Assembly: GCF_014925405.1 (NCBI RefSeq)
Contig: NZ_AQHJ01000035.1
Location: 1-64,000 of the forward strand
Origin: Pseudoalteromonas ulvae UL12
Lineage (GTDB): Bacteria; Pseudomonadota; Gammaproteobacteria; Enterobacterales; Alteromonadaceae
Length of the DNA: 64,000 nt
Direction of reading: 5' to 3'
The notes beneath the pieces were generated by a model, which made no database searches, was not told where the DNA came from, and saw only the letters and a list, made by a program, of their open reading frames with translations. Below, piece by piece: positions 7,688 to 16,273 of this stretch. Each line of letters begins with the position of its first letter. The first letter of the stretch is position 1. A program made the position numbers and the translations under genes.

Positions 7688-9187
7688 ATGATCGTTGAAC
7701 TCTCTTTTTCGCTACTTAAGCCTTATGTACTGACTAGCAGCATTACTCTATTGGGATGTTTTGCGCTGTTTATTCCCCTTTTGATGGGTCGCAAAAAGCA
7801 AATACATGCTTTACAGGCTGATTTAGCGCAAAGTCGTGCAGACATCATTCAATATCAAGGTAATTTACAACAACTTGATTATTTTAAAGATGCTCATCAT
7901 GCTGAGTTACAAAAAAATCAGCAACTGCAAGTCGATATCACCACTGCCAAAGAGCAGTTGCAACACTTTAAAACTCGCAGTACCGAGTTCGTTCAGCAAT
8001 ATCAACTTAGCCAGCAGCAACTCAAAACGGTTCAGGCCCGTTTTGAAGAAACTCATGCCAAACTTGCCGCATTAGAAAGTGCCGTTACAGAAAAAGAGCT
8101 CAGTTTCAGCGCACAATTAGAGCAGATTGAAAGCAGTAAGCGCATACTTACAAAAGAATTCGAAAACTTAGCTAATCGTGTATTAACTGAAAAAGGCGAA
8201 GCGTTTAAAGCGCTCAACCAAGAAAGTGTGCAAAGCTTGTTGCAACCTATGCAAACAGAAATGAAAGGGTTTCGCGAAAAAGTTGAGGCTATCCATACTG
8301 AAGAGCTTAAGCAGCGCAGTGAACTTAAAACTGAACTGATCAATCTTCAAAAGCTGAATCAGGACATCACCCATCAAGCACAAAGCCTCACCAATGCGCT
8401 ACAAGGACAAAAGAAGGTTCAGGGTAACTGGGGTGAACTCATGCTTGAAAATGTGCTCGACAGCGCGGGGTTACGCCTCGGTGTAGATTATAAACGCGAA
8501 GTGAATTTTAATACGCAAGATGGCAAGCTTCGCCCTGATGTGATTGTTTACTTACCGCAAAATCGTCATATAGTGATCGATGCTAAAACATCTCTTAATG
8601 CATACACTCGTTTTGTTAATGCCCAAAGTGACATGGATGCGCAAATCGCGCTTAAACAACATGCGTTGGCAATTGGGGATCGGATCAACGAATTGGCGAG
8701 CAAAGACTACTTCAAATTACCTGGGCTTAACTCTCCTGAAGTGGTGGTGTTATTTGTGCCTATTGAATCTGCTTATGTTGAAGCATTGAAATATCAACCT
8801 GATTTATATCAAAAAGCCATCGAGAGAAATATTCTGGTTGCAACCCCGACGACATTGTTGACTAGCTTAAACATAGTAAAACAGTTATGGCGTTTTGAAG
8901 ATCAAAGTAAACATACGGCAGAGCTCGCCAACAGGGCTGAGCGTTTTTACACAAAACTCAATGGTTTTTTAGGCAGTATGCAAGGTGTTGGCAAACAGCT
9001 TGATAAAGCAAAAGAAAGCTACGATAAAGCATTTTCACAATTGTACAGTGGGCGCGGTAATTTAATAAAACAAGCGGCAGAGTTTCGTGATTTAGGGGTG
9101 TCGGTACAAAAAGAACTACCTGAAGAGCTTACCGATTTAGCCCATCTAGAATTAGATTTTGTATCAGAAGAGTCTCAAAACCAATAA
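7688..9187 (+). CDS. rmuC: DNA recombination protein RmuC
   Basis: Membrane-anchored nuclease-fold protein that limits DNA inversions and rearrangements. The 499-residue product has an N-terminal membrane helix (about 10-35), a long glutamine-rich coiled coil (about 40-200) and the RmuC domain with a restriction-endonuclease-like core (segments RPDVIVYLPQNRHIVIDAKT, then LFVPIESAYVEAL). The frame extends to a TTG at 7595 but the ATG at 7688 fits the family, and a TATAAT at 7649-7654 could serve as its -10. The HIT gene follows after 10 bases, so this is probably the first gene of an operon running to 11152. Confidence 0.9.
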   Translation: MIVELSFSLLKPYVLTSSITLLGCFALFIPLLMGRKKQIHALQADLAQSRADIIQYQGNLQQLDYFKDAHHAELQKNQQLQVDITTAKEQLQHFKTRSTEFVQQYQLSQQQLKTVQARFEETHAKLAALESAVTEKELSFSAQLEQIESSKRILTKEFENLANRVLTEKGEAFKALNQESVQSLLQPMQTEMKGFREKVEAIHTEELKQRSELKTELINLQKLNQDITHQAQSLTNALQGQKKVQGNWGELMLENVLDSAGLRLGVDYKREVNFNTQDGKLRPDVIVYLPQNRHIVIDAKTSLNAYTRFVNAQSDMDAQIALKQHALAIGDRINELASKDYFKLPGLNSPEVVVLFVPIESAYVEALKYQPDLYQKAIERNILVATPTTLLTSLNIVKQLWRFEDQSKHTAELANRAERFYTKLNGFLGSMQGVGKQLDKAKESYDKAFSQLYSGRGNLIKQAAEFRDLGVSVQKELPEELTDLAHLELDFVSEESQNQ

Positions 9188-9197
9188 GGATAAAGGA

Positions 9198-9539
9198 ATG
9201 GATTATCAAGGAAGTGATTTTTACTGTGATTGTGTGTTATTAGGTAAAGTCAGTGTAAACATAGTGAAAGAAGATGAGCTGTGTTTGGCATTTCACCATA
9301 CTCGGCCTTTTTGGCCTGTTCATATTGTTGTTATTCCGAAAAAGCATGTACCGTCTTTTACAGATTTAGGGGATTTTTCTGTCGACGAATTACAGCATTT
9401 GCTCCGTTTTGTCGCTGATGTTGCGCGCTCAGTTGAGTCAGAATATGGTGCTGCACGAGTACTGACTAATCTGGGGCAGTACCAAGATTCTAAGCATTTG
9501 CATTTTCATATTAATATGGGTCAAGCCAAGGAGTCTTGA
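9198..9539 (+). CDS. HIT-family nucleotide-binding protein
   Basis: Histidine-triad hydrolase of 113 residues. The catalytic motif KHLHFHINMG is near the C-terminus and the segment HTRPFWPVHIVVIPKKHV is typical of the N-terminal half. Members hydrolyse nucleoside phosphoramidates or dinucleotides; the actual substrate is unknown. AAGGA at 9186-9190 sets the start at 9198. Its TGA overlaps the ATG of the next gene, so the two are translationally coupled. Confidence 0.88.
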   Translation: MDYQGSDFYCDCVLLGKVSVNIVKEDELCLAFHHTRPFWPVHIVVIPKKHVPSFTDLGDFSVDELQHLLRFVADVARSVESEYGAARVLTNLGQYQDSKHLHFHINMGQAKES

Positions 9540-10657
9540 TGGCATTAATGAAAGATGGGCTCGATAAAGCGGCCATCCAGCGTATCGCCGTTGGGTTATG
9601 CCAAGTATTTCCTCAGTTTGACAGTGAGGCCTTTGTCGATGAAGCGCAGCGCGCTGTAGTTGATTTGGCACTTAAAGAGCGAGTTGATGTATTAATCGTT
9701 TTAATGCATCGCTATTTACCGCAATCTTTTGAAGAGGTTGCGATGGGGTTAATGGCATTGCCTGAACATTGGGATTTTGGCAATCGCGAGGATCCGTTAC
9801 GTGGCTTTGCTGCTTGGCCTGTGATTGATTATGTTGCTCATTATGGTTTAGAGCAGCCAGAATTATCACTCAAGGTTTTAAAAGCACTGACGCATTTATT
9901 TTCGGCTGAGTTCGCTATACGGTCATTTATTTTGCAATATCCAGCGCTTTGTCATGAGTTTTTTCTTGAGTGGATTAAGGATGACAGCGAGCATGTTCGA
10001 CGTTTAGTCTCTGAAGGAACAAGGCCACGGCTACCTTGGGGTAAAAAGCTGCAGCTTTATATAAACGATCCACAAGACAACTTAGTGCTGTTAAGTGCCT
10101 TGCGTGCCGATAGAAGTCTGTATGTACGTCGCTCTGTCGCCAATCACCTCAATGATATTGCCAAAGATCATCCACAATGGGTGATTGACGTATGTCTTTT
10201 GTGGCAACAAGAGCCTCATCCACTGAGTGAGTGGGTGATTAAACATGGCACGCGGACATTAGTGAAACAAGGGCACCCTGCTGTGTTCCAATTACTGGGT
10301 TATAGTCAAACTGTCAGTTTAAGCCGTGCAACATTAACGCTCAAAACACCTTGTATTGCTCTGGAGGAGACGCTGGAATTTGCGTGTGAACTGGTTTCAT
10401 CGACCTCGAAAGATCAACAATACGTAGTTGATTATCAAATTGATTTTGTAAAAGCCAATGGTAAAACACGAGCAAAAGTGTTCAAATTGAAAAATATCAC
10501 CTTAGCAGCATCAGAGGCTCTGACGGTGACAAAAGCGTTTTCATTTAAAACGATCACGACTCGGCGGTATTACCCCGGCGCGCATCGGTTGAGTATTCTT
10601 GTCAATGGTATTAATGTGGCTTCACAACCATTTACGCTTTCCCAGACGCAACAGTAA
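9539..10657 (+). CDS. alkC: AlkC-like DNA alkylation-repair glycosylase
   Basis: A 372-residue protein made of HEAT-like helices (about 1-255) followed by a beta-rich C-terminal part (about 260-372). The segments SEGTRPRLPWG, DRSLYVRRSVANHLND and HWDFGNREDPLRGFAAWPV are characteristic of the AlkC branch of the AlkD/AlkC superfamily, which excises 3-methyladenine; AlkC proteins are known to add an Ig-like domain, which the C-terminal region could be. AAGGAG 5 bases upstream supports ATG 9539. It is coupled to the HIT gene in an operon with rmuC. Confidence 0.75.
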   Translation: MALMKDGLDKAAIQRIAVGLCQVFPQFDSEAFVDEAQRAVVDLALKERVDVLIVLMHRYLPQSFEEVAMGLMALPEHWDFGNREDPLRGFAAWPVIDYVAHYGLEQPELSLKVLKALTHLFSAEFAIRSFILQYPALCHEFFLEWIKDDSEHVRRLVSEGTRPRLPWGKKLQLYINDPQDNLVLLSALRADRSLYVRRSVANHLNDIAKDHPQWVIDVCLLWQQEPHPLSEWVIKHGTRTLVKQGHPAVFQLLGYSQTVSLSRATLTLKTPCIALEETLEFACELVSSTSKDQQYVVDYQIDFVKANGKTRAKVFKLKNITLAASEALTVTKAFSFKTITTRRYYPGAHRLSILVNGINVASQPFTLSQTQQ

Positions 10658-10668
10658 CAGGATGTAAA

Positions 10669-10929
10669 ATGAAAAAGATTAAACATGAGAATGAGTTGTT
10701 TAAAAAAGCGCTAGAAATTGGTGAAAAGTATGCTTTAAATCGTGGTTATAAAGGTTTTTCAGGCACCGTATCAGCTAAGCAAAAAGTAGAAAGCTTATAC
10801 CGATTATTAGTGAATGATAAATTGATCCAGCCTTTAGCAGTTGCCGATGAAGATCAGCCTCATATGAAGCATAAACTCGCTTTGTGGATAGCAAAGCAGC
10901 TCCCCGCAGATCATCCTTTATTGAAATAG
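10669..10929 (+). CDS. DUF5062-like small protein
   Basis: An 86-residue, charged, probably all-helical protein ending in MKHKLALWIAKQLPADHPLLK. It resembles the DUF5062 family of Vibrio and Shewanella from memory. Function unknown. It lies 11 bases after the AlkC-like gene and is likely in the same transcript. Confidence 0.65.
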   Translation: MKKIKHENELFKKALEIGEKYALNRGYKGFSGTVSAKQKVESLYRLLVNDKLIQPLAVADEDQPHMKHKLALWIAKQLPADHPLLK

Positions 10930-10939
10930 TCTGACCGTA

Positions 10940-11152
10940 ATGAAAAAACATAATAGTAAAAAAGAGTTACTGCTACTGCCTTTGTTGTTAGTTGCTATTT
11001 TAGTACCTGTTGGCGGCCACTGGCTGATGCAACCTTCTTTATCTGATGTTGCTTGGGTTGAGTATAGTTTGGCTGCCTTGCCCTTAATCTTGATCATTGT
11101 TGTGATATGGGCATTTAAAATTGCTGTAAAAAATAATGATACTACAGAGTAA
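10940..11152 (+). CDS. small two-helix membrane protein, unknown
   Basis: A 70-residue frame with two hydrophobic helices (about 10-30 and 43-62) and a lysine-rich N-terminus, which suggests both ends face the cytoplasm. It starts 10 bases after the previous gene and would close the rmuC operon. No family recognised. Confidence 0.6.
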   Translation: MKKHNSKKELLLLPLLLVAILVPVGGHWLMQPSLSDVAWVEYSLAALPLILIIVVIWAFKIAVKNNDTTE

Positions 11153-11168
11153 TATCATTTAATCTAAC

Positions 11169-11206
11169 TGATAATCGCTTTCATTTGCGTTTGTGCTGTA
11201 TATAAT
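11169..11206 (+). promoter_or_regulatory. promoter with probable Fur box
   Basis: TGATAAT-C-GCTTTCA (11169-11183) has one perfect and one partial half of the 7-1-7 Fur operator. It overlaps a TTTCAT -35 (11179-11184), 16 bases before a perfect TATAAT (11201-11206). The genes downstream belong to an iron-linked family set, which supports iron control. Confidence 0.5.
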
Positions 11207-11249
11207 ACTGACCTTAATTCAATCACCTGATCAATGTTAAGGGATTACG

Positions 11250-11606
11250 ATGTCAGCACATCAAGGCAGTTTGCCATCTACCGCTTCGCTTTGCGCACAG
11301 CCTACTAAAAATAGCTATTTCATCCGCTTTAACCTTCGTTACCGACTGACAGTGTTTAGTCGGTTTGCTGCGGCTATTTTAGCTGGCTACTTAGTCACTG
11401 CCTGTTTCACTGGGTTGATGCCGCTTCTATTACCAATGAAAAAGACCGATGCAGTGTTGCTCTCGTTGTCTTTGTCAGTATTTATTTATGCCCTAGCTTT
11501 TATCTGGTGCTTTTATGTGCGTTCAGTGAAACGAGTGTGGGCAGTGCTGTCGGGCCTTAGTGCCGTGATGATTGGCTGTATTCTTTTACTTCGAGAGACG
11601 TTATGA
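11250..11606 (+). CDS. DUF3649-like membrane protein of an iron-uptake operon
   Basis: A 118-residue protein with three hydrophobic helices (about 37-60, 68-88 and 95-115). DUF3649 proteins commonly precede PepSY-TM and DUF3325 genes next to siderophore receptors, which is the order seen here. Its TGA overlaps the ATG of the PepSY gene (ATGA), so the two are coupled. Precise role unknown. Confidence 0.7.
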   Translation: MSAHQGSLPSTASLCAQPTKNSYFIRFNLRYRLTVFSRFAAAILAGYLVTACFTGLMPLLLPMKKTDAVLLSLSLSVFIYALAFIWCFYVRSVKRVWAVLSGLSAVMIGCILLLRETL

Positions 11607-13207
11607 AAGAAAGCTTTTTTAGAAGTATGACATGGTTGCATACTTGGGTGGGGTTAACCGTTTGCTGGTTATTATTTTTAGTTTTTTTTGCAGGTACTTT
11701 GAGCTTTTTCCGCCATGAAATATCACTGTGGCAGCAACCTGCTTTGCATTCCGTTTCGGTGCAAGCTATCACTCCTCAAACACAAGCTGAGCAGGTCGAA
11801 TTTGCACTCTCTCGGTTCAATGAAATCGCACCCGTGGCAGATAATTGGCGCATCACTTTTCCTACCGAGCGAAAACCTGCTTTAGCCCTTACTTACCAAG
11901 CTGTGCGCGATGATAATAAACGAGGCAAGCGGACAACTGAATATGTTGATGCGACAAGCTTTGCACCTATTGAAGGTATTCGCGATACCAAAGGTGGCAA
12001 TTTCTTCTATCGGTTGCATTTTGATTTGCATTATTTAGATCGGGGTCTGGCGCGCTGGATTGTCGGTTTTGCCAGTTTATTTATGTTGATTGCATTGATT
12101 TCTGGGGTGGTAATTCATAAACGTATTTTTAAAGATATGTTTAGTTTTAGGCGTAACAAAGGCACTCGTACTTGGCTTGATGCGCATAATCTCAGCTCTG
12201 TCGTCGCGCTCCCTTTTCATATTATGATTACTTACACAGGGATCGTGACACTTATTTTCATGTATTTCCCCTACCCGATCCTGACAGCCTACGATGGAGA
12301 TTTTCAGGCATTTGCACAAGAGCAAAGTGCGACTCGGATCCATAATGAGCGCACGGCTGAGGCTGCTCAAATGGTGAGTGTGTCGTCAGTATGGCCAAAT
12401 GTACAACAGCAATGGCCTAATGGGGTGTTATCGAGTATCACCGTTGAACATCCTCATGATAGCTCTGCACAATACATTTTTAGGCTAAATACCCAACAAA
12501 CAATTCGTGATGATGCGCCTACATTGGTGTTTAGCGCCACCTCTGGTGAGTTGCTTGCTCAAAGTCACCCTGAACTTTCTGCCAGTGAAACCGTGTATGA
12601 CTCAATGACCGCTTTACATACCGGTCGATTAGCATCGCCATTACTGCGATGGTTGTACTTTGTGTGTGGCATTGCTGGTTGTGTAATGATTGGCTCGGGT
12701 TGTGTCATGTGGGCCAAGCGCATTCGTGAAAAAAATAAACAAGCGACTCGCCCTTCGTTTGGTTTGAAGCTCGTTGAAGGGCTTAATTTAGCGACATTAA
12801 TGGGGCTGCCATTGGCGACGGCGGGTTATTTTTATGCAAACCGATTACTGCCTTTAGGGCTTGCCGATCGCGCCAATCAAGAAGTGACGGTATTTTTCTT
12901 ATTGTGGGGATTGGCCGCTATAGTCGCTATTTTTAAGCGCACTAGAGCAACTTGGTTTCAGTTTGCGATTGCCAATGCTGGCGTTTGGTTTTTATTACCT
13001 GTGGTAAATAGCTTAACGGTGACAGGCCACACTTTGGGTTACTTACTTGATCGGCAATGGGTGCTGTTTGGCTTTGATGTTATTTGCTGGGTTGTCGCTG
13101 CAGTGTGTAGCTACCAAGCGTATCACCTAAAAAACAGCTCAAGAAACAATGTGCGTTCTAATACGTTCTCAGGGGTTAATAAACCTAAGGTGCAGCATAA
13201 TGGATAG
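11603..13207 (+). CDS. PepSY-associated TM-helix protein (PiuB-like)
   Basis: A 534-residue inner-membrane protein. The N-terminal segment TWLHTWVGLTVCWLLFLVFF and the HLDLHYL-like segment (RLHFDLHYLDRG) are typical of the PepSY_TM family, members of which reduce or handle ferric siderophores in the periplasm (FoxB/PiuB-like). At least five membrane helices are visible. It sits in a three-gene operon with DUF3649 and DUF3325 proteins under a likely Fur promoter. Confidence in the family is high; the substrate is unknown. Confidence 0.88.
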   Translation: MKESFFRSMTWLHTWVGLTVCWLLFLVFFAGTLSFFRHEISLWQQPALHSVSVQAITPQTQAEQVEFALSRFNEIAPVADNWRITFPTERKPALALTYQAVRDDNKRGKRTTEYVDATSFAPIEGIRDTKGGNFFYRLHFDLHYLDRGLARWIVGFASLFMLIALISGVVIHKRIFKDMFSFRRNKGTRTWLDAHNLSSVVALPFHIMITYTGIVTLIFMYFPYPILTAYDGDFQAFAQEQSATRIHNERTAEAAQMVSVSSVWPNVQQQWPNGVLSSITVEHPHDSSAQYIFRLNTQQTIRDDAPTLVFSATSGELLAQSHPELSASETVYDSMTALHTGRLASPLLRWLYFVCGIAGCVMIGSGCVMWAKRIREKNKQATRPSFGLKLVEGLNLATLMGLPLATAGYFYANRLLPLGLADRANQEVTVFFLLWGLAAIVAIFKRTRATWFQFAIANAGVWFLLPVVNSLTVTGHTLGYLLDRQWVLFGFDVICWVVAAVCSYQAYHLKNSSRNNVRSNTFSGVNKPKVQHNG

Positions 13208-13520
13208 CCTCATTTTTATCTTAACGCTGTTGAGTTTTACTGGGTTTGCATTAGCCAAAAACAGCCCATATAAAGAAGTGTTTGCAGTGCGTCCAACGCC
13301 GCGGATCAGTTTTATATTAACGTGCAGTAGTTGGATCATACTTTTACTAACATTTGGTTTGAGTCTTCACTTTTATGCTGGATATGGTGTGTTGCTATGG
13401 TGTGGCTTCATGGCGTTGTCGATTCTGATTGTGAGCTTTCTTCTTGCTGTAAAGCCCCTTTACATCAAATGGTTAGCGCCTATTTCGATGTTATTTATTG
13501 TTGGACTACTTGCTATTTAG
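13200..13520 (+). CDS. DUF3325-like small membrane protein
   Basis: A 106-residue protein with about three hydrophobic helices. It overlaps the end of the PepSY gene by 8 bases, and AAGG at 13187-13190 supports the ATG at 13200 over an upstream in-frame start at 13149. DUF3325 genes usually accompany PepSY genes in iron-uptake operons. A copy of the 17-bp palindrome lies inside the coding region at 13448-13464. Confidence 0.7.
   Translation: MDSLIFILTLLSFTGFALAKNSPYKEVFAVRPTPRISFILTCSSWIILLLTFGLSLHFYAGYGVLLWCGFMALSILIVSFLLAVKPLYIKWLAPISMLFIVGLLAI
13448..13464. repeat. 17-bp palindrome TGTAAA-N5-TTTACA
   Basis: TGTAAAGCCCCTTTACA inside the DUF3325-like gene, where it encodes part of AVKPLY. 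This is the only copy seen inside a gene. Confidence 0.6.
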
Positions 13521-13904
13521 TTCCTTGAAAGTGGATGGGGATCACTGTGTATCCCCATTTTATTCGCTGTAGTTAGTAAAAATTTGTTTTGTTATTTCAG
13601 CAGCACTATTTTTGAATCTCTCTTTCTGTTCATTTATTGTTTGCGGTCTGCACGTCACTTTTACTCAGTCATTTTCAATAGTGGGTTAATCGAAATCATG
13701 CCAACTATCTGGAAACAAAATTGTATTATTTAGCCTTATAAACACGGCAAACGGCATCTTCTAATCATCTGTTTTTACGCCATAAACACACTTTATTACA
13801 CTCGAGATCTTCTTGTTGACACTTTGCTGATGTTCTGTTGATACGCAATGCTTGTCTTTGACTAAAATTAACGTGTTCATTTCGAACAGTCACTTGGAGG
13901 ATGT
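13521..13904. other. intergenic region with terminator and partial GATC-motif copy
   Basis: A hairpin ATGGGGAT...ATCCCCAT (13535-13558) followed by Ts is the likely terminator of the iron operon. GTTAGTAAAAATTTG at 13572-13586 matches the first part of the 20-bp array motif but lacks GATC. Further on, TTGACA (13816-13821) is a possible -35 for the next gene. No gene was found. Confidence 0.5.
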
Positions 13905-14243
13905 ATGAAATTTATCACTCGTTCAATTATCACACTTGCAGCCATTACTGCACCTTTATCGATTAGTCATGCCAAAATGGATACTCATTTGCATCAGGCG
14001 CTTGTCGAAACTTGTATTGCCGTTAAAAGCAATAAGCCGTTAAAACTGCGCACAGAGCTAAAAGAATATCGTTTAACTGTCGATACAATTCGCGAAAAGT
14101 TAGTCTGCAATGGTGAATCTGTGTATCAATTTGCATTGACTCATAATGCAAACCGCACCGCTGGAATGATTAATAAAGGGAATGTCTCTATTTCTGAAAT
14201 GGCCAGTGTGACGCAACCTACTTATTCTGTATGGATAAACTAA
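13905..14243 (+). CDS. DUF3718-like secreted protein
   Basis: A 112-residue protein with a signal peptide (cleavage near residue 24, after SHA). The mature part has two cysteines (ETCIAV and LVCNGES) that could form a disulfide, a pattern of the DUF3718 family. Function unknown. A strong GGAGG stands 4-5 bases before the ATG. Confidence 0.7.
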   Translation: MKFITRSIITLAAITAPLSISHAKMDTHLHQALVETCIAVKSNKPLKLRTELKEYRLTVDTIREKLVCNGESVYQFALTHNANRTAGMINKGNVSISEMASVTQPTYSVWIN

Positions 14244-14328
14244 TTGGTCTATGTGAGGATGATTCGTTGATTTTAGATTGGTATATAATATGAGAATAAC
14301 GTTTGACTTGCTTTTATCTGCAGCATAA

Positions 14329-14356
14329 GGGCTCATTTCATAATGAGCCCATTTTT
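14329..14356. terminator. bidirectional terminator between convergent genes
   Basis: GGGCTCATT (14329-14337) pairs with AATGAGCCC (14342-14350), followed by Ts on the plus strand. It serves the DUF3718 gene and perhaps the convergent DUF2750 gene. Confidence 0.75.
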
Positions 14357-14364
14357 ATCCTTAT

Positions 14365-14763
14365 TTAGCCCGCTAACTTTTTGCGCCCCAACGCGGTTAA
14401 TTCATAATCAAACTCATCGGGATACACCACTAAGCCATCTTGATCCGGTACAGGGAAAACTGCGATAGCGAGTTCATCATCGGCTAATCCGTCAGTCCAA
14501 TGGCTGTGCCATTTTTTGAGTGTTATCGCTTGTGGTTCACAATCTTGCCAGTCACCAGTGGCCCAAAGCTCGGCAAATTCTTTATTTGGCCAAATCGGCA
14601 CGCAATCTTCTTCATCAGTACTGAGCATCACACAACCTTGCTCATCGGTTAAAATCCAAATTTCGCCAAGGTTGACGACCTCTTTTAATAAATACTTATA
14701 ACGCTGTGCATTGTCATTACTTAAAATTGAGACTATGCGTTTTTTATCCATTTGTGTATCCAT
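14365..14763 (-). CDS. DUF2750-like protein
   Basis: A 132-residue acidic cytosolic protein with the segments EIWILTDEQGCVML, VPIWPNKEFAELWATGDW and LAIAVFPVPDQDGLVVYPDEF that mark DUF2750. Function unknown. GAGGG about 7 bases upstream supports the ATG at 14763. Confidence 0.75.
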   Translation of the reverse strand: MDTQMDKKRIVSILSNDNAQRYKYLLKEVVNLGEIWILTDEQGCVMLSTDEEDCVPIWPNKEFAELWATGDWQDCEPQAITLKKWHSHWTDGLADDELAIAVFPVPDQDGLVVYPDEFDYELTALGRKKLAG

Positions 14764-14956
14764 TATTAAGCCCTCGCTGTGTTGGCACTAACATGAGCAT
14801 AAATCACATTTTGAATTGATAACAGAGTTAAGCGTGTTTTTCATGTAATCGTCACGTTTAGCATTTGCACTATCAGCAGCAAGGCACAATTCGCCAAAAT
14901 CGAGCTAAACGACTATTTTTATTCCTTGGTAATCAATTTTTTGCAGGGAAGAATCA

Positions 14957-16165
14957 GTGAAAGTGTATACCGCACGTCAAGCTATCTTTAATCGTAAACA
15001 GCAAGTTGTTGCATATGAATTATTGTTTCGTGATGGCCAAAATAATGCTTTTCCCAACGTTGAAAGTAATCAAGCAACTGCCAAGTTGATGTTAGATAGT
15101 CAATTTAATCAAGGGTTGAAAGCCATTACTTCGGGCAAAAAGGCGCTAATAAATTTTCCTGAACAAGCTTTATTAGATCAACTCCCAAGCTTGCTTCCGG
15201 CAGATTTGGTGATTATTGAAATCTTAGAAGATGTGCGCCCATCTGAGCAGGTTTATCAGGCTTGTTTGTCCTTATTTCAACAAGGATACAAGCTCGCTTT
15301 GGATGATTTCGAATACCAAAGTGCATGGCAACCATTTTTAAAAATCTGTCGGTTGGTCAAAATTGATATTATGGCAACACCGCTCAATACCATCGGGCCA
15401 TTAATCTTAAAACTAAAAGCTCTGCCAAAAATGAAAATTTTGGCAGAAAAAGTCGAAACTTACGAAGAGTTTGAACAAGCAAAAAAGATGGGGTTTGATT
15501 TTTTCCAAGGTTACTTTTTCTGTAAACCTGAGATTGTTGAGCAAAATGATATCGATAATAACCATTCAACGATTTTGGCGCTCTACAAGGAGGTGCTAAA
15601 AGCTGATCTCAATTACTGCACTATATCTGAGTATTTTGAGCATGATACTGCCCTAGCCTATAAATTATTGCGATTTATAAACAGTGGGTTATTTCCTTTG
15701 AATGATCCTATTGATTCACTCAAGCAAGCACTAATTTATTTAGGAGAAGAGCAAGTTAAAAAATTTGTTTGTTTGATTTTGACCGCCCATCTGGCTCAAA
15801 ATAAACCCTCAGAGTTGACTGAATTATCGATTATTCGAGCGCGGTTTTGTGAGTTAGTGGCACTTAAAGTCGCACCCGCAAGTAGCGGCAGCGCGTTTTT
15901 ACTTGGGTTGTTTTCACTCATTGATGCCATTTTGGATAAGCCAATGGACGATATTGCGCACTCTTTACCAATCAATGAAGACGTCCAAGCGGGATTATTA
16001 GCAAAACCTGGCGTACTGACCACTATCCTCAATTTAATTAAAGCTTATGAATCAGGAAGTTGGTGGGCCTCTAAAAAAGCATGCCAACAAGCGCGTTTAG
16101 CTGAAGACGCTTTGCCGCAGTATTATCAACAAGCCATTGCTTGGGCAGATGCTTACAAGCAATAA
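14957..16165 (+). CDS. EAL and HDOD domain signalling protein
   Basis: A 402-residue protein with an N-terminal EAL-like domain (about 1-200) and a C-terminal HDOD domain (about 205-395). The EAL signature is degenerate: the active-site glutamate position reads YELLFRDG and few metal ligands of active c-di-GMP phosphodiesterases are visible, as in the YuxH/CdgJ group, which regulates motility by protein binding. It starts with GTG, preceded by AGGGAAG. It is probably catalytically inactive; this is inferred from family knowledge. Confidence 0.85.
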   Translation: MKVYTARQAIFNRKQQVVAYELLFRDGQNNAFPNVESNQATAKLMLDSQFNQGLKAITSGKKALINFPEQALLDQLPSLLPADLVIIEILEDVRPSEQVYQACLSLFQQGYKLALDDFEYQSAWQPFLKICRLVKIDIMATPLNTIGPLILKLKALPKMKILAEKVETYEEFEQAKKMGFDFFQGYFFCKPEIVEQNDIDNNHSTILALYKEVLKADLNYCTISEYFEHDTALAYKLLRFINSGLFPLNDPIDSLKQALIYLGEEQVKKFVCLILTAHLAQNKPSELTELSIIRARFCELVALKVAPASSGSAFLLGLFSLIDAILDKPMDDIAHSLPINEDVQAGLLAKPGVLTTILNLIKAYESGSWWASKKACQQARLAEDALPQYYQQAIAWADAYKQ

Positions 16166-16187
16166 GACTGTTTTATCCACTCTTAAA

Positions 16188-16208
16188 ACTGTAAACCCCC
16201 TTTACAGT
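16188..16208. repeat. 17-bp palindrome TGTAAA-N5-TTTACA, extended arms
   Basis: TGTAAACCCCCTTTACA (16190-16206) with two extra paired bases on each side. It lies between the EAL-HDOD gene and the PstS-OmpA gene. Confidence 0.65.
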
Positions 16209-16273
16209 GTCATAAAAATGCCATTATCTTTTTTTACTATGCGGCCTAACTTTTAGGAACGAGGATTAACAGG

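Noticed and set aside
16188..16208. TyrR box
   Set aside because: TyrR boxes have six bases between TGTAAA and TTTACA; the copies here have five, and they are not placed at aromatic amino-acid genes.
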